Below are positions 51,782 through 60,366 of a stretch of DNA of 64,000 bases, in pieces. Positions within the stretch are counted from its first letter, which is position 1. Each line of letters begins with the position of its first letter. The notes below the pieces were generated by a model. That model searched no databases and had not been told where the DNA came from. It saw only the letters and a list, made by a program, of their open reading frames with translations. The stretch comes from Dyadobacter fermentans (GTDB lineage Bacteria > Bacteroidota > Bacteroidia > Cytophagales > Spirosomataceae): positions 124,001 through 188,000 of the forward strand of contig NZ_JAHXBN010000012.1 of the NCBI RefSeq assembly GCF_019924045.1, in the 5' to 3' direction. Position numbers and translations under genes: made by a program.

Positions 51782-51812
51782 AAAAAGGGAGAAATTTTTC
51801 TCCCTTTTTTTG
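51782..51812 (+). terminator. Terminator after the small secreted protein
   Basis: A stem of AAAAAGGGAGAAA and TTTCTCCCTTTTT, ending in a run of seven T residues, 44 bp past the stop. Confidence 0.85.
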
Positions 51813-51869
51813 TTGCCGAGCGCTTAATATCGGATAGGATGTAAAAAAATAAAAGCCGATATTAGGGGT

Positions 51870-52823
51870 ATGTTTGAAGTTGACCTCACCGATATGCTCG
51901 AAATGCAGTCCATATTTGACCGGCTGTATGAAAAACGCGACAAGATCAAAAACAGTCGCCCTATTCCTGCTTCCGCGCTTGCGAAGATCAGGGAGGGGCT
52001 CGCCTTGGAATGGACGTATAACAGCAACAGCATCGAGGGTAACACCCTTAGTTTGAGAGAAACGCAGCTGGTGTTGCAGGAGGGCATTACTATCAAAGGG
52101 AAATCGTTGCGGGAGCATTTTGAAGCGCACAACCATGAGAAGGCGATCCAGTACCTGTATGGCCTGGTAAGTCCGGATTATGCCATGCGGAGTATCGATA
52201 TCCTTTCGCTGCATGGGCTGGTACTGCGGTCTATCGAAGATGATTTTGCGGGGCGCATACGTGATGCAGGCGTGCGCATTGTGGGTGCGAACTTTACACC
52301 GCCCAACGCGCGAAAAGTGCCGGATCTGCTTGATCAGCTGATAGGATTCACGAATGAGAATCCAATGAGGTTAAATGATATTCAATTGGCGACGGTTTTT
52401 CACCATCGGCTGGTTTGGATACATCCGTTTTTCGATGGAAATGGGCGGACGGTGCGGCTGGCAATGAACCTCCTGCTGATGCGCGCTGGGTTTCCGCCTG
52501 CGATTATTCTCAAAAATGACAGGAAGAAATATTATGATGCCCTGAACCAGGCCAATCAGGGGTCGTATCAGAAGCTGGGGCTTTTGATGACGCAGGCTTT
52601 GGAGCGCAGCCTGAATATCTATTTGAATGCATTGCCGGGGTATGAGTATGAATATGAGCCGATCGTGCGCATCGTGGAGGAGCCGGAAGTGCCTTACGGG
52701 CAGGAGTATGTGAGCCTGCTGGCGCGCCAGGGGAAGATCGACGCCTACAAGGAGGGGAGTGTTTGGTACACTACGCGGGAGGCGGTGAAGGAATATGTGG
52801 AGAATAGAAAGCGGAAACGCTGA
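51870..52823 (+). CDS. Fic family protein (AMPylator-type, class II)
   Basis: A 317-residue Fic protein. The catalytic motif HPFFDGNGRTVR is complete (His185), so AMP transfer from ATP to a target hydroxyl is chemically possible. The N-terminal part holds the inhibitory helix SNSIEGNTLS (about 51-60, (S/T)xxxE(G/N) form), with Glu that blocks the ATP site until released: class II autoinhibition. Residues about 265-317 look like a winged helix (YVSLLARQGKIDAYKEGSVW), as in many Fic-wHTH proteins that may bind DNA or regulate themselves. No antitoxin gene is adjacent. It has its own AT-rich upstream region with the preceding terminator, and a downstream terminator. Confidence 0.93.
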   Translation: MFEVDLTDMLEMQSIFDRLYEKRDKIKNSRPIPASALAKIREGLALEWTYNSNSIEGNTLSLRETQLVLQEGITIKGKSLREHFEAHNHEKAIQYLYGLVSPDYAMRSIDILSLHGLVLRSIEDDFAGRIRDAGVRIVGANFTPPNARKVPDLLDQLIGFTNENPMRLNDIQLATVFHHRLVWIHPFFDGNGRTVRLAMNLLLMRAGFPPAIILKNDRKKYYDALNQANQGSYQKLGLLMTQALERSLNIYLNALPGYEYEYEPIVRIVEEPEVPYGQEYVSLLARQGKIDAYKEGSVWYTTREAVKEYVENRKRKR

Positions 52824-52841
52824 GGGCCAGAGGCCTTGAAA

Positions 52842-52876
52842 ATAGTAGGGGCGAAGCAGGAGCTTCGCCCTATTTT
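52842..52876. terminator. Bidirectional terminator between Fic and the phosphoesterase-barrel gene
   Basis: A 9 bp stem (GGGCGAAGC / GCTTCGCCC) with loop AGGA is extended by AAAATA / TATTTT flanks. It lies between converging genes. The core resembles the hairpin at 60335. Confidence 0.8.
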
Positions 52877-55800
52877 ACCTGAAAAAACTACCGATCGAGA
52901 TCATTAACAGGAGCGACTCTTCTTTGGATGTTCCCGCGCTGATATTGAATGCAAATTGTTCACGGAATGGGGTGATGTAGAAGCCGCCGCCATATCCCTG
53001 GTGCCAGTAATTGGCACTGTCGGGGTCGTTTTTCGCCCAAACTCTTCCCACATCATAAAATGCCCGCACACCCATTTTGAGCGGCACGAAGGTATTACGC
53101 GTTTCGGTGAGCTGCCAGCGCAGCTCGGTATTGAGGAAACCCTTCGATTCCCCCGTGAAGCGGTTGCGTTTGAAACCGCGGAGGTCGTTGAGCTGGCCGA
53201 GCGAGAACAGTTTGTAAAATGGCAATTGGCCTTTTGCAATACCGCCACCCAACCGGAGGCCAAGGGTGAGCGGATTTTTGCCATGGTTGGACAAGTATTG
53301 TTCCATTTCAAGTTCCGAGATCGAGGCCAGGTCGTTGCGGGATTGCGAAACGTGGCCGGCCTGCTGGGTTAGCTGCAAGCGGAAGCCGCGTTCGGGTAAT
53401 GCGGCACGGTCGCGGAAATCGAGGTTAAGAATCCCTTTGGCGAAGATCAAATGCAGTTGCTCCGCACCGAAAATATCCGGGTGGTCGGCGAGGTAGCTGT
53501 TATTCCTTTGAATGCCTTCGGCGAGCTCGTAGCTTCCCGTTACCTCGATTTTGCTCTGTTTCCAGAACTGACGCAGCAGACCGGCCGATACGGCGAACGA
53601 GTTGTACTGGGTGCGGTAGTAGTTGGAAGGCAGATCGTTGTTTTTGGGTGTATCGTTACCAACCCCGAAGAAAAAGTTGTAGTTGAGCGGCCGGGAAAGT
53701 GTCACCTGCGAAATGCCATCCCATTTGCCCAACAGCTGCCGGAACTGGTTGTTATAGCTAAACTCATAATTCCCCTTCACACTCACCGACGCGCTGAGCG
53801 AATGTTTCGCGGCAAAGTCGGGCTTGCCGAAGCGCTGGCGGGTGAATGTAACCCCTCCATGGACGGCGAAGCCCACGAACGGGTTATAAGTAAGCAATGC
53901 AATGGGCAGGTAGGTGTTGTATTTGAATGCATTCCGGTCGTATTCGTAGTAACGCTCGTCGACGGGCTTTACCTCACGTGCTTCCGTGCCAAGTTCATGA
54001 TGCGGGTCAGGATCTTTTTCATAAATGAGGGTTTGTTTGCCCCCTTTGCTTACATCGGACCGGTCGGAAATGTAATCGTCGCCGCTTCCGCTGACGACGC
54101 GCACAAGGATCGATCTCTCTGATTTTCCCTGGATATCGAAAACGTCGTCGCCGCCCAGCCCGTTCAGCCTGATTTCGCGGGTTTCCACCGGATCGAAAAC
54201 GCGATGGTAATAGGTTTTAGAAGTATCGGCCTGTCGGCTCTGTTTGAAAACGTCATAGACGGTCACCGCCACCTGCCCGTTCTTTTCTCGCACTACCCTG
54301 AAATATTCGGCCTTGTTGGAGCCAACTACGTCCACTTCCCTTGCCAGCAATGCGTAATAATCAGCAGCATACTTTTGCAGGTCGCCAATGCGTGCTTTCA
54401 GTTTTCGCTCGATTTCGCGGCCGTCCTTTTCATAAATCTCGGAAGGCATGTTGTGCACCGCTGCTGCAATATCCTGTTCTTGAATAGCATTCCGGATTTC
54501 TCCGGCAGCTTTTATCCAATCCGCTTTGGTCAGCTCGCTGCCTACGAAGCGGTCGAGGTGGCGGGCTTGCCACATGAGGCTGCGGAGGCCGTGAATGCGT
54601 TCGGCGAAGTTCTCGCCATTAGGCATGCCCCATTCGCGGTCGGCGAGCCAGGGGATGATCCCGTCCCAGCGGGAGAATGCGTGATCGCGGTCGCGGGGGA
54701 TGGGACGATACAACTCCCCGCCGGCGGTTTTGTAACCTGCCCATTTCCAGTTGTCTTCGTGCTTGCTCCAATCGCCGATCCAGAGGTCGAACATGCGCGC
54801 CCGGGCGAACTCTGCCTTATCGACGCGGTTGTCGTGATCGTGGTAGAGTTTGTTAAACAGTTTGAAACTCTTTTCAATGTCCTTGGCACCCCCAAATACT
54901 TTCGACTTAGAGATTTTATCGGTCGGGCGCTCTTCCAGCATACCGAAAAGGTTACCGTATTGCGCTTTGAAACCACCCAATTTGTTGTCTTTGGGTAATA
55001 CAAACAATGCAGGGCTGGCGTGCAGGATACCGATCTTGTCGAGCAGGGGTGCTACTGCCATGGCCCCGTAGGGCTGCTGGGTAGAGGTCTGGTCTTTGAG
55101 TACCTGAGATACGACGGTCCCGCGCAGCTCATATGCGAGCGCGCGAAACGGGTCCTTGTCTACCGAACGGAAAACATACTCTTTTCCATTGCCTGCGACG
55201 AGTTTTAGCGAGGTTGTCTGCCGCCCGCCACCTTTTCCGGCGATGATCAGCCCGCCGAAAGTCGTGTCCATGTCGAGGTAAGGGACTTTGACGGGCACGG
55301 TCCAGGAGTCGCGGTAGTGTTTTCCAAACCATTTTTCCTTGAAGCGCTTGCTGGCGTATTCACTGCCCGCAGCAACGGTGGCTGGCTCCGGCCGCGGCGT
55401 GTCCATTTTGTCGGAAGGCTTGACCACTGGGTTGCAGGGCTGGAAAAGCGTGTTGGTAATGCCGTTGCCGGCATTTTCGCAAGCCGACGCGAAAATCGGG
55501 CCGGTTTCCTTTTTCGAAACCAGAGAGCCGTTCACCAGCCAGTGCTGATAGCTTACCAGGCCATTCGAAGAATAGGTTATTTCGATAAAACCGGCTGATG
55601 ATGAAGCTAATGCAGCCTTCTTGCTATGCGCAACGAATGACCCGCCGGCAACCCCTCCGCTGTTAATGAAGAAGTTGTTATCCTTCTGCATGACCGACTG
55701 GTTGCGCTCGTGCCCCGAGGCAAGGATCACCGAGCTGTAATCCTGCAACACGCCATTCACTTTGTAACAATATAAGCCCAGATTAGCGTTCGAAATATCG

Positions 55801-56558
55801 CGGCTCGTGCCGATATTCTGCCTGAAACCGACCAACGCATTGCCTATCAGCGGAGGAGAAAAATAGGAAGCCGCCGAAAATCGCCCGCCATAATTTCCCA
55901 GCGATTCGACCGGGAAATGGGAGAGTATAAGCAGGTTTTTATCGGTTGTTTCATCGAGAATGCCTTCCAGTTCTTCCACAAAATTGTCGGTATCGGCAAT
56001 AGAGCAGACGTCGGAGGAGGGTTTGGGCTTATCATGCGGGTGGTTCCACCATTGGGAGTTGATCACCACTATTTCGAGCATCGGGAAAGAAACCGTCCAA
56101 GGACCTGGGCAACCGTGGCCGAGAAATAACTGAAAACGCTGGTGCTTTTCGCGGTCGAGCGCTTTTTCCAATGCCATGATCCGTTGCCAGCCGTCCTTGC
56201 CGGAGTTGAGCCATTCGCGGTCGCCCTGGTTGAGGAGCATATGCAGATCGGGGTTGCGGTCGAGTAGGGCATTGGCCTTCCTTTTCCATTCAGTGACCTG
56301 TTCGATGGTCATTTGCTCGGGAAAGGAATCTCCGTTAAATACCCAAAGCAATGGGCCCGGTTTGGTAGCGAGGTAATTTTCGATAATCGGAAAAATGTCG
56401 GCAGGATTTTCAAAGTCTGCTGTGTTGCCCGTGAGTATCACTTTGAAATCGGCGGCGTGTAGATTGCAGGCAGTCAAAATGATAAACAGGAAGGACGCGA
56501 CGAGGCGTTTCGAGCAGATTTTGAGTCCGTTAGGGGCGCGTAGTAGAAGTGTAGCCAA
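52875..56558 (-). CDS. Metallophosphoesterase / kinase-like / outer-membrane beta-barrel protein
   Basis: A 1227-residue envelope protein with three parts. (1) Residues about 35-400: calcineurin-like phosphoesterase with WVFNGDSF, NQGDREW (in place of GNHE), LILSHFPVE and GHERN; the first ligand position reads GN rather than the usual GD. (2) Residues about 430-720: a region with SLKLVAGNGKEYVFRSVDKD, then GDWSKHEDNW (about 593-602) and PIPRDRDHAF (about 619-628), which matches the D-x3-H-x-D-N and DxD pattern of HipA/CotH-like kinases. (3) Residues about 890-1227: a BamA/TamA-like 16-strand barrel, ending in Phe-containing SIGSFFR. The start is TTG at 56558; no ATG is nearby. Signal ends near LTACNLHA, so a lipobox (Cys32) or normal cleavage are both possible. 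Confidence 0.75.
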   Translation of the reverse strand: MATLLLRAPNGLKICSKRLVASFLFIILTACNLHAADFKVILTGNTADFENPADIFPIIENYLATKPGPLLWVFNGDSFPEQMTIEQVTEWKRKANALLDRNPDLHMLLNQGDREWLNSGKDGWQRIMALEKALDREKHQRFQLFLGHGCPGPWTVSFPMLEIVVINSQWWNHPHDKPKPSSDVCSIADTDNFVEELEGILDETTDKNLLILSHFPVESLGNYGGRFSAASYFSPPLIGNALVGFRQNIGTSRDISNANLGLYCYKVNGVLQDYSSVILASGHERNQSVMQKDNNFFINSGGVAGGSFVAHSKKAALASSSAGFIEITYSSNGLVSYQHWLVNGSLVSKKETGPIFASACENAGNGITNTLFQPCNPVVKPSDKMDTPRPEPATVAAGSEYASKRFKEKWFGKHYRDSWTVPVKVPYLDMDTTFGGLIIAGKGGGRQTTSLKLVAGNGKEYVFRSVDKDPFRALAYELRGTVVSQVLKDQTSTQQPYGAMAVAPLLDKIGILHASPALFVLPKDNKLGGFKAQYGNLFGMLEERPTDKISKSKVFGGAKDIEKSFKLFNKLYHDHDNRVDKAEFARARMFDLWIGDWSKHEDNWKWAGYKTAGGELYRPIPRDRDHAFSRWDGIIPWLADREWGMPNGENFAERIHGLRSLMWQARHLDRFVGSELTKADWIKAAGEIRNAIQEQDIAAAVHNMPSEIYEKDGREIERKLKARIGDLQKYAADYYALLAREVDVVGSNKAEYFRVVREKNGQVAVTVYDVFKQSRQADTSKTYYHRVFDPVETREIRLNGLGGDDVFDIQGKSERSILVRVVSGSGDDYISDRSDVSKGGKQTLIYEKDPDPHHELGTEAREVKPVDERYYEYDRNAFKYNTYLPIALLTYNPFVGFAVHGGVTFTRQRFGKPDFAAKHSLSASVSVKGNYEFSYNNQFRQLLGKWDGISQVTLSRPLNYNFFFGVGNDTPKNNDLPSNYYRTQYNSFAVSAGLLRQFWKQSKIEVTGSYELAEGIQRNNSYLADHPDIFGAEQLHLIFAKGILNLDFRDRAALPERGFRLQLTQQAGHVSQSRNDLASISELEMEQYLSNHGKNPLTLGLRLGGGIAKGQLPFYKLFSLGQLNDLRGFKRNRFTGESKGFLNTELRWQLTETRNTFVPLKMGVRAFYDVGRVWAKNDPDSANYWHQGYGGGFYITPFREQFAFNISAGTSKEESLLLMISIGSFFR

Positions 56559-56720
56559 GGTATGGGAACGTTGCGTGTGAAAAGAATGACAATTTAATAG
56601 TAATCCCGGCGGATTGAAATGGTGCGAAGCACGGAAATGTTGGAAAAATGTATTGCCACAAGGTTTTTTTATACCTTACACTTTAAAACCTCTATTGCAA
56701 TGCCGTTTTCCAAGCTACCC

Positions 56721-57419
56721 ATGAAGCTCTTGCTCATCGAAGATGAGCCTAACGTGATATCCCTGATCCAGCGCAGCCTTACCGCCAATGGCCACGAGAT
56801 CACGATCGCCATGGACGGGCAATCGGGGCTGCAAATGGCGTTACAGCACCAGTTTGACGTCATTATCCTCGACCTGATGATCCCGATCATTAACGGCATG
56901 GAGGTGTGCCGGCGCGCACGCCAGGCGCAGGTTACCACGCCGATCCTGATGCTGACTGCCCTCGGTACGACCGAAAACATCGTATCGGGCCTCGATGCAG
57001 GGGCAGACGACTACATGACGAAGCCCTTCAAACTGGCTGAGCTGGAAGCACGGCTTCGCACGCTTATCCGCCGTGGCAAAGAGCCGGAAAAGGAGAAAAA
57101 CGATAAAATATTGACGCTAGGCGACCTCGTGCTCGACAAGGTAACGAAGACGGTTAAACGCGGAGGCCAGCCGATCGAGCTGACGGCCACGGAATTCCGC
57201 CTTTTGGAATACCTGCTTTCCAACACCAACCGTGTGCTGAACAGAATGGAAATCCTGGAAAATGTGTGGGACATTAATTTCAATCTGGGGACGAACGTCG
57301 TGGATGTGTATATCAATTATCTCCGGAAAAAAATCGATAAAAACCATGATATCAAGCTGATACACACTGTGTTCGGAATGGGGTATGTGGTCCGTCAGTC
57401 GTATGAAGATACAAAATAA
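56721..57419 (+). CDS. OmpR/PhoB family response regulator
   Basis: A 232-residue two-component regulator: receiver domain 1-115 with acidic pocket LLIEDEP, phosphoacceptor Asp51 in IILDLMIP, the Thr switch in LMLTALG and MTKPFK, then a winged-helix DNA-binding domain about 130-228 (ELTATEFRLLEYLLSN; GMGYVVR end). It should be phosphorylated by the kinase of the next gene, which overlaps it by 17 bp. Start: ATG 56721 gives the normal length and opening MKLLLIEDE; the in-frame ATG at 56700 is possible. Targets unknown; three CATTnTAAT repeats lie downstream of the pair at 58777-58826. Confidence 0.93.
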   Translation: MKLLLIEDEPNVISLIQRSLTANGHEITIAMDGQSGLQMALQHQFDVIILDLMIPIINGMEVCRRARQAQVTTPILMLTALGTTENIVSGLDAGADDYMTKPFKLAELEARLRTLIRRGKEPEKEKNDKILTLGDLVLDKVTKTVKRGGQPIELTATEFRLLEYLLSNTNRVLNRMEILENVWDINFNLGTNVVDVYINYLRKKIDKNHDIKLIHTVFGMGYVVRQSYEDTK

Positions 57420-58764
57420 GATCGCCCTGATTTTTACGGCATTGTCGGCCGGTATTATCTTGGCATTGAGCGTGTTCGTCTACTTTTTTGCTTCTGAAAG
57501 CATTGCGACGAGTTTTTTCCATCGCCTGGAAGTGCGGTCGGATATTGTGGGGCACGCGGCATTGCAGGAGAACAAATCCCTCTCATCCATCTATTACGAT
57601 ATCAAGGAGCGGCACCTGGGCAGTTTACCTTACGAGAAACACCGCATTTTGCCTGGCCAACCCGATGAAGCGACCAAAAAGCGGCTAGCATTGCCGTCGT
57701 CATTTTACGAACCGGTGCAAAACGATATTCCAGCCAGGTTTTTCAACCATGACACTTCTTACGTGGTGCTTCGTGTTGCGCGTGAGAACCGGCAGGTAAT
57801 GGTGGTGTCGTCGGCACTCGACACCTATGGAATGCAGGAAATGAATAACCTGAAAAACCTGCTGCTGATCGGGTTTTTCATTGCGATGGTTTTTGTGTTT
57901 ACATTCGGGAAGCTGTTTTCTAATGAGATCTTCAAACCGATCCGCCGCATTATCCGCAATGTAAAGGGCATTAATGCCCACAATCTGCATCAAAGGCTGG
58001 TGGTGGAGCCGACGGACGACGATGTGGAGGCGCTTTCAAGGACTTTCAACGACATGCTCGACAGGCTGGAAGTGACCTTTGAAATGCAGAATAATTTCGT
58101 CAGCAATGCCTCGCACGAGTTCCGCACGCCGTTGACGGTCGTGAGCGGGGAAGCCGAGCTGGGTATGTCGATGCCGGGGCTGTCCGATGCGGCAAAGGAA
58201 TCGTTTCTCAATATTTACAAGGAAGTCGAAAAGCTCGAACACCTGACCAACAGCATGCTCAGCCTCGCTCAAACCGGTTTTGACGGCAAGAAAGAACAAT
58301 GGGAAGAGGTGCGGATCGACGAACTGATCCTTTCTGTGAAGGAAGCTGCCGACCGCATTATCCCCGAAAACCAGGTGGCAATCGATTTCGATAACCTGCC
58401 CGACGACGAATGCAAGCTCACCGTGAACGGAAACCTGGCGTTGCTGAAAGCCGCTTTTTCTAACATTGTGCTTAATAGCTGCAAATACTCCGACAACAAG
58501 CCGGTGACAGTGAAAATCAGCGCCGACAGTAAATATGTGATCGTGGAGATCACCGACCAGGGCATTGGAATTCCCGACCGCGAAATAGGGCAGATATTCG
58601 TGCCTTTTTTCAGGGCTTCCAACACGGCTCCGTACAAGGGTTACGGGATAGGTTTGCCGCTGACCCACAATATCATACGCATGCATCAGGGCAAGGCCGA
58701 TGTGTACAGCCGCGTAGGTGAAGGGACGCGTTTCACCACGTATTTGCCTTTCAAGTATTTTTGA
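57403..58764 (+). CDS. Sensor histidine kinase
   Basis: A 453-residue inner-membrane sensor. TM1 about 7-30, periplasmic sensor about 31-158, TM2 about 161-179, HAMP about 180-233 (IRRIIRNVKGINAHNLHQRL), HisKA with His238 in SNASHEFRTPL, HATPase about 330-450 (N, G1 DQGIGIPDREIG, G2 GYGIGLPL). The periplasmic part is short (about 130 residues) and has no recognisable ligand domain. It overlaps the regulator gene by 17 bp, so the pair is translationally coupled. HK/RR pairs of this layout (CusS/ArlS-like) sense envelope or metal stress in other bacteria; this one has no metal-efflux genes beside it. Confidence 0.93.
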   Translation: MKIQNKIALIFTALSAGIILALSVFVYFFASESIATSFFHRLEVRSDIVGHAALQENKSLSSIYYDIKERHLGSLPYEKHRILPGQPDEATKKRLALPSSFYEPVQNDIPARFFNHDTSYVVLRVARENRQVMVVSSALDTYGMQEMNNLKNLLLIGFFIAMVFVFTFGKLFSNEIFKPIRRIIRNVKGINAHNLHQRLVVEPTDDDVEALSRTFNDMLDRLEVTFEMQNNFVSNASHEFRTPLTVVSGEAELGMSMPGLSDAAKESFLNIYKEVEKLEHLTNSMLSLAQTGFDGKKEQWEEVRIDELILSVKEAADRIIPENQVAIDFDNLPDDECKLTVNGNLALLKAAFSNIVLNSCKYSDNKPVTVKISADSKYVIVEITDQGIGIPDREIGQIFVPFFRASNTAPYKGYGIGLPLTHNIIRMHQGKADVYSRVGEGTRFTTYLPFKYF

Positions 58765-58776
58765 ATACTCTTATCT

Positions 58777-58826
58777 CATTTTAATATTCTTACTTCATTC
58801 TAATAAGTCTCTCACTACATTATAAT
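58777..58826 (+). repeat. Three spaced CATTnTAAT direct repeats
   Basis: CATTTTAAT (58777-58785), CATTCTAAT (58796-58804) and CATTATAAT (58818-58826), start to start 19 and 22 bp apart, i.e. about two helical turns. They lie 13 bp after the kinase stop and about 90-140 bp upstream of the Usp-like gene. They look like binding sites of an OmpR-type regulator. Confidence 0.55.
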
Positions 58827-58870
58827 GCAGCTCTTAAACAGGGCTAATCTCTCGGCCGTAACATTGCATT

Positions 58871-58887
58871 GTTGATTGATTATCAAC
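58871..58887. repeat. Small inverted repeat upstream of the Usp-like gene
   Basis: GTTGAT, TGATT, ATCAAC: a perfect 6 bp inverted repeat with a 5 bp spacer, 31 bp before the start codon. It could be an operator or a leader hairpin. Confidence 0.35.
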
Positions 58888-58917
58888 GCATTGTTAACTT
58901 AAAAAGACGGCATTTAT

Positions 58918-59370
58918 ATGAGAACAGTGGTGATACCTACGGACTTTACAAATGAGGGCATTCAGATTGCCGAGGCCATTGTGAGAGATATCCGCGACGA
59001 GGTGCGCGTAGTTTTCACACACCTTTTCCACGTGGCCGATGATATCCAGGACCTGCTCTTTTCCACATACCGCGAAAAAGAATATGAACTCGTGCCGGAG
59101 GAGTTCTGGCAGGAATGCAAAATGCTGAAAGATACCTATCCGGACCTGGCCAGCATCAAGATCGACTTCTTCTACGGTAACAAGCTGGCGCTTCTGAAAA
59201 ATTTTCTTGAATACTACGAAACGGATTACATCGCTTACTCCGAGCAGTATGGCATTCCCAAACTGACCCGGAGCAGCCTGGACGCGTTGCCAGTCCTTAA
59301 AAAGACGGGTTACACGATGATCAACGCCGATATGGTGCGGGCTACGTCACTCGCCGACAGCTACCGGTAA
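58918..59370 (+). CDS. Usp-like protein
   Basis: A 150-residue protein with the opening RTVVIPTDFTNEGIQIAEAI, which matches the universal stress protein fold start (IxVxxDxS and first helix). The central part (HLFHVADDIQDLLFSTYREK) and end (LLKNFLEYYETDYIAY...) are diverged, and the G-x2-G-x9-G ATP motif of Usp is not visible, so ATP binding is doubtful. No signal peptide or membrane segment. Function unknown. It follows the two-component pair by 153 bp containing the CATTnTAAT repeats, and the bestrophin gene follows after 51 bp. Confidence 0.72.
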   Translation: MRTVVIPTDFTNEGIQIAEAIVRDIRDEVRVVFTHLFHVADDIQDLLFSTYREKEYELVPEEFWQECKMLKDTYPDLASIKIDFFYGNKLALLKNFLEYYETDYIAYSEQYGIPKLTRSSLDALPVLKKTGYTMINADMVRATSLADSYR

Positions 59371-59421
59371 GGTACCTTAGTTTGACTATGAGATTGTGAA
59401 AAAGGTAAATATCAGTGAACT

Positions 59422-60330
59422 ATGCTTCTCAAAAAGAATATCCCCATCCGCTATATTTTTGGCAAAATCAAATATGAAATCCTGTTCGTAACGATCTACG
59501 GTATTGCTATCGAGGTCATTTACCAGAATTTTCACATTACCAACATTTCGATCCCGATGACGGTACACAGTGTACTGGGGACGATTATCTCGCTCCTGCT
59601 GGCATTCCGCTCCAACCAGGCCTACGACCGCTGGTGGGAGGCCCGGATCGTGTGGGGGGCTATCGTGAACGACTCGCGTACGTTTGCGCGGCAGATCCTT
59701 TCATTGATGGAGGACCCGTTGGATCCCGACCGGATCGACGGCTTCAAGAAGCGGATGATCAAGCGGCAGATCGCCTGGTGTTACGCATTGGGCAAGGGGC
59801 TTCGCCGCGATGATCCGATGCCGATGGTCAGCAAGTTCGTATCCGAGGAAGAATTGGAATATCTCAAAGACTTTGATAACAAGCACGTTGGGCTCGTGCA
59901 GCTGCATGCGCGTGATTTGAATAATGCGTTGAAACAGGGCTGGTTGAATCCCTACCAGCAAGTAGAGCTCGATCAGACGCTCACACGCTTGTGCGATCAT
60001 ATGGGTAAGTCGGAGCGGATCAAGAACACCGTGTTTCCGTCGACTTACAGCCTTTACATTCATTTGGCATTACACTTCTTCATCCTTCTGTTGCCGTTCG
60101 GGCTTGTGCAGCTTTTCGGCTTCCTGATGGTGCCGGTGCTGGTGGTGATTACCGCATGTTTCTTCCTGATCGAAAAAATGGCGATCCATTTGCAGGATCC
60201 GTTCGAGAACAAGCCGACCGACACGCCTGTGCTGTCTATCTCGCGGAACATTGAGCGTGATTTGAAGCAGATGATGCGCGACAAGCACGTGCCACAGGCT
60301 TTCCAGCCCGAGAAGTTTTATATTTTGTAA
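59422..60330 (+). CDS. Bestrophin family (UPF0187) ion channel
   Basis: A 302-residue membrane protein. The bestrophin block SLLLAFRSNQAYDRWWEARI, followed by WGAIVNDSRTFARQ (about 60-95), is unmistakable. Four hydrophobic segments are visible (about 20-45, 48-65, 205-235, 230-250), and the end has the pore-associated LIEKMAIHLQDPFENKPTD, where IHLQDPFE is the conserved family motif. Bacterial bestrophins form pentameric cation-permeable channels, often with little Cl- selectivity. It is downstream of the Usp-like gene by 51 bp and probably in the same transcript. A hairpin terminator lies 4 bp after the stop. Confidence 0.93.
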   Translation: MLLKKNIPIRYIFGKIKYEILFVTIYGIAIEVIYQNFHITNISIPMTVHSVLGTIISLLLAFRSNQAYDRWWEARIVWGAIVNDSRTFARQILSLMEDPLDPDRIDGFKKRMIKRQIAWCYALGKGLRRDDPMPMVSKFVSEEELEYLKDFDNKHVGLVQLHARDLNNALKQGWLNPYQQVELDQTLTRLCDHMGKSERIKNTVFPSTYSLYIHLALHFFILLLPFGLVQLFGFLMVPVLVVITACFFLIEKMAIHLQDPFENKPTDTPVLSISRNIERDLKQMMRDKHVPQAFQPEKFYIL

Positions 60331-60334
60331 GGAT

Positions 60335-60358
60335 GGTGCGAAGCTCCGGCTTCGCACC
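60335..60358. terminator. Hairpin between bestrophin and lipocalin-like genes
   Basis: A perfect 10 bp stem (GGTGCGAAGC / GCTTCGCACC) with loop TCCG between convergent genes. No T-run follows at once, only TATTTTTG after 12 bp. Core GCGAAGC...GCTTCGC is shared with the hairpin at 52842. Confidence 0.6.
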
Positions 60359-60366
60359 CGCTGCTG

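Noticed and set aside
51870..52823. Fic gene as half of a toxin-antitoxin pair
   Set aside because: No antitoxin-like gene is adjacent. The inhibitory helix is inside the same protein, so this is a class II Fic, not a FicTA module.
52875..56558. The barrel gene as a split or frameshifted pair of genes
   Set aside because: The frame is open through all three parts with protein-like sequence throughout and no internal stop; a single chain is the simpler reading.
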